A stretch of 64,000 nucleotides of DNA, taken from contig NW_020312756.1 of assembly GCF_002999335.1 (NCBI RefSeq), positions 103,404-167,403 on the forward strand, read 5' to 3'. Below, piece after piece: positions 46,057-55,396 of this stretch (positions within the stretch are counted from its first letter, which is position 1; the number at the start of each line of letters is the position of its first letter). The translations under genes were made by a program, and so were the position numbers. Source of the stretch: Cyclospora cayetanensis. Taxonomy: Eukaryota; Apicomplexa; Conoidasida; Eucoccidiorida; Eimeriidae. Under the pieces are notes generated by a model. The model had not been told where the DNA came from and searched no databases. It saw nothing but the letters and a program-made list of their open reading frames with translations.

Positions 46057-48719
46057 GAAGTCGCTAAGCGCATGCGTCAGCAAGTGAAAAAGGCTTAAGG
46101 CAGCCAGCACCTCCTCTTGCTGCTGCTGGGGATTGCGCTGCTGTCGCGAATGCAGCAGGGGAAGCACAAGTTCGAAAAGTGGAGGCTGCAGCGCGAGGGA
46201 GGTAGCAGCAAAGGGAAGCCCTATGGTCTGAGCGCGACAACAAACACGGAGAAACTCGCAGCAGATGGCTGCTGCTGCATCGCCATCATGCATAAAAGTG
46301 AGCGACACCGCAAACAGACGCTGCTAGGGCAGGAGCTTATCCGCCAAGAGCAGCAGCCGATTTCGAGCAGCCAAAAACGCACCAGTGCCTTGAGCGCCTC
46401 TGTTCTGATGTGGAAACACACATCGTCGCCACGCTGCAACAACACATGGGAGAGTCGCTGCAGAAGCTGCTGCAAAGCGACCTCCTCGGCAGCCAGCTGC
46501 TGCAGCCGCTGCTGCAGCGTCTCACCAGCAGCATTGCCCCCTGCTTCCTGCTGCTGCAGCTGCTGTCTGCGCTGTTGCTGCAGCTGCTGCTGCAGCAGCA
46601 GCTGCTGTTGCTGCACGCGAAAGCGCTGTGCCTCACGGGCGGTGTTGGCAGCCGCTGCTATCGTGCCACTCAGAATGCCGACAGCTGCACACAACCCCCG
46701 AGACAAGCAGCAGCGCAGAGAGCGAGAAAGAGAGAAAAATCATTGGCAGAAGGCGTGAGAGAGCACCTGCTGGCGAAGACAGAGCTGGAGCAGCGGCAGC
46801 AGCAGCAGCACGAAGCCGATGAGCGAGAAGCTGCAAAAAGTCTTACCGGCAATCGTAGCTGCAAGCCGAAGACGCCGTGCAGGAGATTGCGACAGCACCA
46901 ACACCAACGATACCATCAGGGAGAAGCCTCCTTCCCCCTCTGCAGCGGCAGCCAGCTGCACGACCTCTTCTTCCACAAGGCAATGAAAGAAGACACGCAG
47001 CGCGTTGCAGCTGCTGGTGCGAACTGGCTGCTGCTGCAGAGGCTGCTGCTGCAGAGATCTCTGCGAGGCAGCAGCGGAGAGCACGATCAGCTCCGTCAAG
47101 GCGGCTACGTCTTCCTGAGCGGGCTGAGGCTTCTGCTGCTGCTGTCGTCGTCGCATGCAAATGTGTTTATCTCGACTGCGCAGAAGAAGACGCTGGCAAA
47201 GCAGCCTCAAGGGGGGAGTCTTCCCCCCTCCCTCTGGAGCCTCCGTCGCTAGCGGCTTCAAGCCGACCGCCTAAAGAGGCATGCAGCACAAAGGCGACAC
47301 TGGAAAATGCACAGCAGTAAAAACGAAAAGCTCAACTGCACCTACTTACGCTCCAGGGGATAGCTGCGCAAAAGCAGCAACGAGAGAGGAAGATGCATGT
47401 GCACATGCACCATAATCGAGAACAATCAGAGAAATGGGAGCAATAAGAGGAATAAGAGGAATAAGAGCAGTAAGAGGAATAAGAGCGATGAGAGCAGTAG
47501 GAGGAATTGGAGCAAAACACGCGAAATGAGCAGTAAGAGGAATAAGAATAATTAGAGCAATCCGAGCAGTAAGAGCAGTAAGAGGAATAAGAAGAACAGT
47601 GAGCAGTAAGAGGAATAAGAGGAATGAGAGTAATAAAGCACTAACAGTAACTGGATCACAATGAGAAATAAGAGGAATTAGAGCAAAACACGCAAAATGA
47701 GCAGTGAGAGGAATAAGAGGAAAAGTGAGCAGTAAGAGGAATAAGAGCGATGAGAGCAATAAGATCAATGAGAGCAAAACACGCAAAATGAGCAGTGAGA
47801 GGAATAAGAGCAGTGAGAGCAGTACGAGCAGTAAGAGCAATGAGAGCAATAAGATCAATCAGAGCAAAACACGCAAAATGAGCAGTAAGAGGAATAAGAA
47901 TGATTAGAGCAATCCGAACAATAGGAGCAGTAAGAGGAATAAGGTAAATGAGAGCAAAACACGCAAAATGAGCAGTAACAGGAATGCGAGGAACAAGAAT
48001 AATCAGAGCCATAAGAGCACCACATGACGAGCGCTAAGTACCATGGAGAGGAGCGACAAGAGGCGTCCAGCTTGTGTTGTGAGTGCTTTTATGAAGTCTT
48101 CATTTTCTTGATTTGGTAGTCTTGCCACTAGCAACTGCTTCGCAAAGGCGCTTGCTGCTGCTTGAGGATTCTTTGTAACGGCTTCTAGAGACAGCGCATC
48201 GTCAGTTGGTAGGGGTAGCAGCAGCTCATGACGTTCGGCCTCCTTGCCGCTTTGTTGCTGCTGCTGCTTTTGCTGCGTGGATTGCGTTCTTTTGCAGCGC
48301 CCTCTTGCTGCCCGTTTTTTGTCTCGCAGCACCGACACGACAGCGGAGGCTTCCGATGACTTTTCGACGCCCGCTGTCTCTTCATCGCTGCTGCTGTTGT
48401 AGTAGGAGCTGCTGCTGCTCTCGCTGCTGCTGCTCTCGCTGCTGGCTGCGAATGCCTCCTCTGTGTCGCATCGGTCAGCCTGTGTGGCGAGGCGAGCTGC
48501 TCCTCTGGTTAGCGGTTTGCTGCTTTTCTTGTTGCTGCTGCTGAGTGAGCTCCTCGAATGAACGCGTTTCTTCTTCAAGGCAGATGGCCTCAAAAATCCA
48601 TCGCTGTCTCTTTCCTCGAGGAGCCGCCTCCGCCGATGTTGTAGCTGCTGTTGCTGCTGCTGCTGTTGCTGCTGAGTCACCAGCCTACTCAGAGAGCGCA
48701 AGCCTGTGGCAGCTGCCAT
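40616..48719 (-). CDS. SCC3: Cohesin subunit SCC3/STAG-like, very large and rich in homopolymer runs
   Basis: Minus strand. The first exon is 48719-about 48042 (acidic, Ser/Gln-rich, ending with AVTKNPQAAASAFAKQLL). Exon 2 ends at about 46847 with ARRLRLAATIA, and splices to AVGILSGTIAAAANTAREAQ. Joined, this matches the STAG block of the type RHTATLAALKLMTALV followed by TQRQ. A short intron with donor GTGCGT near 46390 joins HIRTEALKAL to QRLFAVSLTFMHDGDAAAAI, matching the STAG blocks VRxxxLKALQxLY and IVSMTxDxxxDVAVxA. Exons down to 43.3 kb continue as alpha-helical HEAT-like sequence with long Gln, Ala and Ser runs. The last exon (open from 42805 to the stop at 40616) is mostly low complexity: poly-Ser, poly-Ala and QQQ tracts, ending AADLFDF. 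SCC3/STAG is the HEAT-repeat subunit that binds the kleisin in the cohesin ring. That the 40.6-42.8 kb exon belongs to the same gene is inferred from strand, style and absence of another start. Roughly 2,400-2,700 residues, larger than usual STAG proteins (about 1,200). Confidence 0.7.
40850..46660. repeat. CAG/CTG trinucleotide tracts within SCC3 exons
   Basis: Pure or near-pure CTG runs (plus strand) at about 41540-41572, 41797-41825, 42041-42060, 44007-44033, 45368-45421 (CTG/TTG) and 46022-46053, with many shorter ones. On the coding minus strand they are CAG-type repeats read in different frames as Gln, Ser or Ala runs. They are the hallmark of the repeat-rich block. Confidence 0.9.
43005..43098. 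repeat. Purine-rich GA/ACAG/CA simple sequence, probably intronic in SCC3
   Basis: GAGA, (ACAG)n and (CA)n runs in succession over about 90 bp, lying between the coding stretches that end near 43319 and begin near 42805 on the minus strand. On the coding strand it is a long polypyrimidine stretch close to the expected 3' splice site. Confidence 0.8.
47395..48010. repeat. Purine-rich satellite in SCC3 intron 1
   Basis: About 600 bp built from irregular units around gaggaataag and agagcagtaagaggaata, with a longer recurring phrase agcaaaacacgcaaaatgag seen about five times (near 47511, 47682, 47773, 47860 and 47954). It fills nearly all of the intron between exon 1 (ending about 48042) and exon 2 (starting about 47180). 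Confidence 0.9.
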
Positions 48720-49661
48720 ATTTGCCTTCGCTGCTGCTCCTGCAGGAGTACGCGGGGTGTCTCCCCTGCTCAGCGGTGACTCTGCAGCCGTTCTTCCCGC
48801 AGAAGCAGCGTTTAGTATGGCCTCTCTTTGCAGGGGTTAATCTGCTGCCGGCTTGCGTGGAGGTTATTCGCGCTGCGTTTCTCCGAGCGTGCCCCTCCTC
48901 TTGAGGCAAATTAGACGTAGAAGTTTCTCCCTCTCGACGCTTTGCTGCGTCGATGTCAGTGCAGCAGCCGCCAAATCCCCAACTTCTCTGCCCAAGATCG
49001 CGTTTCGCTGAAGCCAGGAAGGGTCAAAATACATGCGCGGAGGGTGTCGTTAAGTGAGAGAAGACAAAACAAGGGAGGTTGAAACAGCGCCAATACACAC
49101 CCCAGTGCTGCTTGTCGGCAGTGGGGGTAGCGTCGCACGCAGAGGAGCGAGCGAGGAAGGAGGAGGCGGGAAGGGGGCCCTCCCTCCCTCACCCACCACA
49201 ACCACAACCACAACCACCACCACCACCACCACAACCACCACCTTCGGAGAACACTGACGCTGCGCCCTCCCTCTTAAGCACCACCCCCGATCGCAGGCCC
49301 TTAGAATCGCTCTTGTATCAGGGAGAGAATGCGCAAATTCAGCTTTCGTCTCTGAAATTCCTTTTTAAAGCGCTCTTCTAAAGGCGGTGGTTCGCGCGCC
49401 AGCGCACACACAGTCAGGCACGCGTCTGCTGCCGCCACGGCCTGTGGCAAAGGCTGCTGCTGCGCATGCGCCTCTCTGACAGCCGCAGCAGCCGCAGCAC
49501 CAGCCCTTGCAGGAGCATCGAACTTCCTCCAGCGGCGATTCCCCCGTTTTAAAGCTTTTGTTATTCCAACAAAGCCGCTGCTGCTGCAGCTCTGCAAAGG
49601 ACAGCGCGCGAAGCAGCGCGTGTGTCTCGCTGAACTTGCACTGCCCCTGTCGGCGGGCGTC
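48720..49661. promoter_or_regulatory. Divergent promoter region of SCC3 (-) and GET3 (+)
   Basis: The two start codons face away from each other across 942 bp, so both promoters and 5' UTRs must lie here. I cannot name core elements. It includes a CCA/CAA microsatellite at about 49195-49243. Small frames here match nothing. Confidence 0.5.
49195..49244. repeat. CCA/ACA microsatellite in the divergent promoter
   Basis: Runs of ccacaaccacaac followed by about ten CCA units, strongly strand-asymmetric (pyrimidine/adenine on plus). Confidence 0.9.
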
Positions 49662-52600
49662 ATGGAAGACGCCGAGTGCCCCCTCGAGGGGAGTCTGCTT
49701 GAGTTGATTCAAACGCCTTCTTTGAAATGGATTTTCGTGGGTACGCAATCGATCAGACTGCGCCGCTGCTTCATCCTTCGCGTGGCGATTAGTGCTGCCG
49801 CGCCGGCGTGGTGAAGATTTCGGGTGTATGGTGACCATGACGAGCTGCAGCGCTTGTTGCCTCGTGCAGGGGGCCTCCTCCTGATGCATATACGGCCTAC
49901 CAGCAACCCCTCTTCTGTGCGATGGTGGAGCTGCCTTGCATGCGCCTCAGGGGGCAAGGGCGGTGTTGGGAAGACGACCACTAGCTGCGCTATCGCAGCC
50001 AAACTCGCCGAGCAGCGAGAATCGGTAAGCCGACAGCAGGAGAAGCTGCGTTTGTGTGTGTGTCTGCTGCACTTCCCCGCGCGCAGCGGCTAGTGTCTTT
50101 CTGTGTGTGTGCAAGTGTATGTACAAGTATGTGTCTGTCTGTGCGCCCATGTCGTTGCGTCTATTCTATGCCTTTTGTCGGGCTGCAGAAGAGCCAGCCC
50201 CTCGGCTTGCATCCAAGCTTGGCCTCCCTCGGTGTGGCTTCATAATTCTGGAGTTTGCGGCGTCTCGAGGCATGTTCTGCACGCGCGCAGGTGTTGCTGC
50301 TCTCCACCGACCCTGCACACAATTTGAGCGATGCCTTGACGCAGAAGTTCAGCAGCACGCCGTCCCTCGTGAATGGCTTTTCCAACCTTTACGCCATGGT
50401 GAGGGCAGGGTGTGAGCCGAAAGCTCCTTTCCCCCTCCCCAGGAAGGCGCAAGAGCGCGAAGCAGCGCCTGAGGGACCATCCGACTTCTCCAGGAAGGAG
50501 ATGTGTGGAGAAGAGAGGGGAACGAGGATACTGCGTGCCTCTTGGCCTTTAGCAGCAGCAGGCAGCCGCCTCCTCTGCACGCCGTTTCTTCCGACTGCCT
50601 CCACAGGGTCGCTTTTCTTTCACCCCGAAAAGCCTGCCCCCCCAAAATCTGCTAGTCGACTGATTGGAATGCTGCCTTCAGGAAATCGATGCGCGTCAAC
50701 ATGAAGCCACCGATTTTCGCCTGGCAGACTCCAAAGACGCACAGGCGCTTGCGCAGCTTCTCCCCGATCTTCTGCAAGCGGTGCCTGGCATCGACGAAGC
50801 TCTCTCCTTCGCTGAGCTCATGCAGTGAGCAACCTCTCCGCCTGCACAGCTGGCTGGGAAAGGCATAGATGCGAACAGCTAGCCATCGATCTCCTCCATC
50901 ATAGCCACCCCAAAATGAGGCTTTTTTCCCCTTTTTCCCCCGCCTTCACCATTTTCCCTGTCTACCTCGCGCCGGGCTCCCCGTGCTCGACCCACATGTA
51001 GCCATGGGTAGCGGCATCTTTTTTTCTAGCGCCTTGTGTATACTCCAAAAAGGCTCACACACCGTGTTAGCCAGCGGGAGGTAGATGGAAGGGGGAGAGG
51101 GAGAAGGTGACGGGAGAACGACTCCCTAGACACCCTGACTCTCCTCTTGCCTGCGCTCATAACGGCAACGAGTGCCAGGCGTATAGCAGTCTTCTTCTCT
51201 GCAAGCTGCTATACGCCAGCCCCTCTGCAGGCTATGTATATAGAATAAATAAATGTGCAGGTTATGTATGTAGAATAAATGTGCAGGTTATATATATAAA
51301 TGTGCAGGTTATATATGTAAATGTGCAGGTTATATGTATGAAAAAAATGTGCAGGTTAAATATGCAGAATAAATGTGAAGTTTATATCTATAGAATTAAT
51401 GTGCAGGTTATATATATATGTATGTATGTACAATGTATGACGGCTGCTTGTCTGCACTGGGGCATCCGCATGCGTGTGCAGACGCAGATATTTCTCGTTA
51501 CCGATTGCTGGCTGGCTGTGGCTTTGCCCATTCCTTTCTTGTTCAGATCCGTTCAGACAATGTCGTATTCGGCGATTGTATTTGATACGGCTCCCACTGG
51601 GCACACGTTACGGTTGCTTGGCTTTCCTGACTTGTTGGAGAAAGGACTAGGAAAGCTTGCTGGCATCAAACAGAATATTAGTGCTGCGCTAGGCCTCTTT
51701 GGAGCCGTTAGCGGGAGCAGCATACCTGCCGATGAGGTGTGCATGCAAGGAAAAGCTGCTGGGGAGAGAGGGAGAGAGGGGCAAGTGTGCAGGAAGCCAG
51801 AAGACGCAGGAAGCGTCTCTTGCCTTCTTGCTGCTGTTTACCCGACTGCCCTCCTTCGAACAGCGTGAAACTGTCTGTCTGTCTCTCTTTCTCTCCCTCT
51901 GCCTCTCTCTATCTGCCTGTCTCTCTATCTGCCTGTCTCTTTTTCCTAGCTGGCTGCTGCCGCATGGTGTGGTGTATGCGTGTCTCGGCAACGAGCCGTG
52001 GTAGTCATCAGAAATGTGGGCGTGAGTCACATTGGCCTCCCGTATATATATATATATATATACTTTCTCACTCTGCACTGCTCTGCGTCTTAGCTTTCCT
52101 CCAAGTTGGATGCTCTCAGGGCAGTAACGACTTCTGTGCGAGAAGCCTTCCAAGATCCGGTAAGGTCCACCAGCAGCCTCTAAAGGGCTTCTGCGTTTGC
52201 TGTCATTTTTTGCACAGTTTGGAGGTGGTGCTTGTGTCTGTGCTGCTGCACTTTGGCTGCCGCTCTCTCTCTCTGTCTGTGGGGGACGGACCACTTCTGC
52301 AGGACCGCTGCCTTCCTTCCCCGTGTGCCTTACTGTCTCTCTCTCTGCCTGCGCGAAGGGGAAGCTCTCTGTCGGCAGGCGGACAGACAGCACTGGGGAA
52401 AGGGGCAGAATTAGATCGTAGAAAGCGTCGTGTCGAGAATTGTGAGGGCAGCGCGTGTGTGAGGTGTGCGTCCCTTGCAGTGCCGCACCACCTTTGTCTG
52501 TGTCTGCATCCCCGAGTTTCTCTCCCTCTTCGAAACGGAACGGCTGGTGCAAGAGCTGGCGAAACACAAGATTGACTGCAGCAATATTGTAGTCAATCAG

Positions 52601-53707
52601 GTTCTCATGCCGATTGGTACGGTGGGCAGTTGCTTCTCCGGGGAAGGTTTGGCAGATTTTGCTGTTGTTTCTACTGCACTCAAGAAAAAGCCTAGCAAAG
52701 AAGCAAGGCGCCACAGGGCAGCAACGAAAAGGGAGCCGGAGCCTAACTAGCGCGCTCAGACGGGGAAGGGCATGGGGAAAGAAGACGAAGAAGGGAGAGG
52801 AAGGGGATGGGGAAAGAAGACGAAGAAGGGAGAGGAAGGGGATGGGGAAAGAAGACGAAGAAGGGAGAGGAAGGGGATGGGGAAAGAAGAAGAAGGGAGA
52901 GGAGGGGGATGGGGAAAGAAGACGAAGGGAGAGGAAGGGGAGTAGGGGCCATGTTGGGTGAGCGTTTGACGGGGAGCGACTTAGTGCCTCAGGTTCAGGC
53001 ATTAGTTTCTTTTTATTTTTAGGAGAAAGCGATGACAAGGGGTCACCACTGCCAGCATCCTTGCCGGGAGCTGAGCACATCGCCAGCAGCGAAACGCCAC
53101 TCCCTCCTCCCCACGTGCTGCTGCAGTCTGCAGCTCCAAGGGGTCCCCAGGAGACTGCGGAAGAGGAGGCGACAAGGCTGAGGCAGCTGGTGCTGCAGCT
53201 GCAGCAGCGGGTGAGGCTTTGAGCGTTGGGCTTTTTGTGTATGTCTGGGGTGGGGGCACGAGTTGCGGCTTCTTTGCTCGTCGTGTGTGGCATGCGAAAC
53301 GCCTCCGCCTGTGCTGAGCCTGCGCGCTTGCGGTGATGCTGCCGCAGCTGCTGCTCGTTGAGCAGTCGTACGCTGCACGGCGCCGCATGCAGTCCAAGTA
53401 TTTGCTGCAGATCCAGGAGCTCTACGCGTACGATTTCCACGTTGGTACGTTGGGGGGAGAAAAAGGCTGGGGGATGCGTTTCGTTCCTCCTTCTCGGGCA
53501 TGCTCTTGAGGACTAGCGCACCGTGGTGCTCAGAAGCGTCGCCAAAAGTTGCACCCTGGTAGTCTCACGCAGTTAGGCCCTTCGGGCGTGCGTATTCTGC
53601 TCGCAGCCTGTGTGGGGCAGCAGTCTGAAGAGATTCGGGGGGTCCAGAAGCTAAGAAGGCTAGGGGAGCTTCTCTGCCAGGAAACACCCCTCCCCATTCT
53701 ACATTAG
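49662..53707 (+). CDS. GET3: GET3/TRC40 (ArsA-type ATPase) for tail-anchored protein targeting
   Basis: Ten exons join in perfect phase: 49662-49740, 49951-50024, 50291-50398, 50682-50824, 51547-51736, 52094-52159, 52481-52616, 53023-53210, 53348-53444 and 53607-53707; 1182 nt, 393 residues (typical GET3 about 340-350). Start [16 protein letters not shown] then [20 protein letters not shown], the deviant P-loop (residues about 25-34). [15 protein letters not shown] is switch [21 protein letters not shown] is switch II, and [10 protein letters not shown] is the adenine-binding loop. GET3 is a homodimeric ATPase that shields tail-anchored proteins in the cytosol and hands them to GET1/GET2 at the ER. 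Exon 8 adds a segment of about 60 residues (Pro/Ser then Glu/Gln-rich) just before [20 protein letters not shown], the block that normally follows the zinc-binding CxxC. Here the two Cys positions read Glu and Tyr. Apart from this insert it lacks homopolymer runs, unlike its neighbours. Confidence 0.93.
51237..51425. repeat. AT-rich minisatellite in GET3 intron 4
   Basis: About eight imperfect copies of aatgtgcaggttat separated by variable TATA/GTATGTAG spacers, with unit length 20-28 bp. It sits in the intron between exons 4 and 5. Confidence 0.9.
52764..52942. repeat. 35-bp purine minisatellite in GET3 intron 7
   Basis: About five tandem copies of a 35-bp unit starting ggggaaagaagacgaagaag and ending gagaggaaggggat; copies 4 and 5 have small deletions. 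The plus strand is almost pure purine. It lies between exons 7 and 8. A shorter (TA)n run is in intron 5 at about 52043-52062. Confidence 0.92.
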
Positions 53708-54418
53708 CCTTTAGGGCTGGAGTGGAGAAAATTGGTGGATCGTTGGGAATTCAGAATTCCCGTCTCCTGCCTTCTCCCCTCCCCCCGTCTGGCTGGACGC
53801 GCTGGGGGCCCCTTTTTCGTCGTGGCTCTACGGTGTGCTGCCTGCTCTCTAAAGCCCTTTACTTGGGCGCAGCGAAAAAGCGAAAAATCTGTTTTTGGTG
53901 GGTGGTGGCATGTTTAGTAGTGGCCTTCTCTACGCTGCCCACAGAGCTGTTGGGAGTGACGTTAAACATTGACTGGGTCGAGTCTTGGTAGCTTGTGCGG
54001 AGAGGAGACTAGCGCACCTCGACCACCGTCCAGTCCGCTCGAGGCAACGATCTCGCCGATGTTTTCTCGGTGGGGCGGCTGATGTCTCCCAGTGTGTGTT
54101 CTTGCTCTCCACCCTCCTCTTTAATTTAGCACACACACAAACGCCTCTTAACAAAAGCAGTCGCTGCGTAGAATCTACCAACTAGCAGCTCTGGCGAGGG
54201 AGGCGCCACAGCCAATCGAACCCAGTGCGGGAGGGGGCCCCCTTCTCGAGATCCTCACGGGAGGGGGCCCCCCTCGCTGAGGCTGAGCGGCACGCAGTCT
54301 CGGGCGTTTTCGTCAGAAGAAAGACTGTAAATGCTCGAAAAACATGCTTCAATCTTGTTTTTTGTCGAGCCAACATATGGACACCTCGTAGCGACAAGCT
54401 GCAAGAGTCTCCTTCGCC
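53708..54418. other. Intergenic between GET3 and the HPR-like gene
   Basis: Tandem head-to-tail spacing of 711 bp, holding the GET3 3' UTR and the downstream promoter. A 16-bp phrase gggagggggcccccct/ttct occurs twice about 34 bp apart (near 54229 and 54260). No other gene seen. Confidence 0.5.
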
Positions 54419-54572
54419 TTGGCTCCTATGCTCCTGAGCCTGCGCACGCTGCTCCAGAATGGACTTCTCCGGGGGCGCCCCCTCTTGGAGGCGGAATGCC
54501 TCCGGCTCGTTAAGGGGGCTCTCACGCGTCGCGGCTGCTGCGCAGCTCGACAGCTCGAGCGGCTCGTGGAGT

Positions 54573-54613
<41 letters not shown>

Positions 54614-55348
54614 GGATGGAGGGCTACCGCCACAACGCAGAGGCGCTGCTTGCATGCAGCCGCTGCAGCAGCAGTGCTGAAACCCACAAACGCTGAGGCA
54701 GGAGCACTGGTAGCCTCCACAACTGCCGCAGAAGCGGAAGGACGAGAAGCAGCTGAAGCAGCAGCAGCTGAAGCAGCAGAAGCAGCAGCAGCAGCAGAAG
54801 CAGAAGCAGCAGCTGAAGCAGCAGCAGCAGCAGGAGAAACTGTAGACATTGGTTTTGTATGGGGATCACTAGCTGCAGCACGCAATGGCTGGCGTACCTT
54901 GGAGGCTTGCAGCAAGCTGCTGCTGCTGCGGCTCTACCAGGTGCAGAAAGCTGCTGCAGTTGCTGCTGCTGCGCAGCAGCAGCAACTGCAGCAACAAGAA
55001 CAAGAGCGGCACCAGGGTCCAAGCGCTCCAGCCTTTTCTAAAGCGCATCTTGAAGTAAGGACGCATTAGACAGTCCTGAGCAGCAATTTCGACACCCCCA
55101 AGAGAATGCTGCTTATCCGAGCTGCTGTGCGTGTCGCTGGTTGTCTCTCGCTGACAGGCAGGCTTAGCAGGGCCAGTCGTGTTGTTGTGTCGGCATGCTA
55201 TGATGCAGCTGCTGCACGTGGGAAGGCAGCCGCTTTCTCGGAAATATATATATACATATTATATACATGCGTGTCTGTATGTATACATATATATATATAT
55301 GTGTATTTATATATATGTATATATATATATATACATATATATATATGT

Positions 55349-55396
<48 letters not shown>

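Noticed and set aside
47395..48010. The repeated phrase in SCC3 intron 1 as a CRISPR array
   Set aside because: Spacing is irregular, spacers are themselves repetitive, and the genome is eukaryotic.
47346..48012. Open frames of Leu/Ile/Ala repeats in the 47.3-48.0 kb satellite
   Set aside because: Produced by the purine-rich repeat in several frames on both strands; it lies inside an intron.
51689..53440. 583-codon minus-strand frame across GET3
   Set aside because: It is antisense to in-phase GET3 exons and crosses introns and a minisatellite; the sequence is low-complexity.
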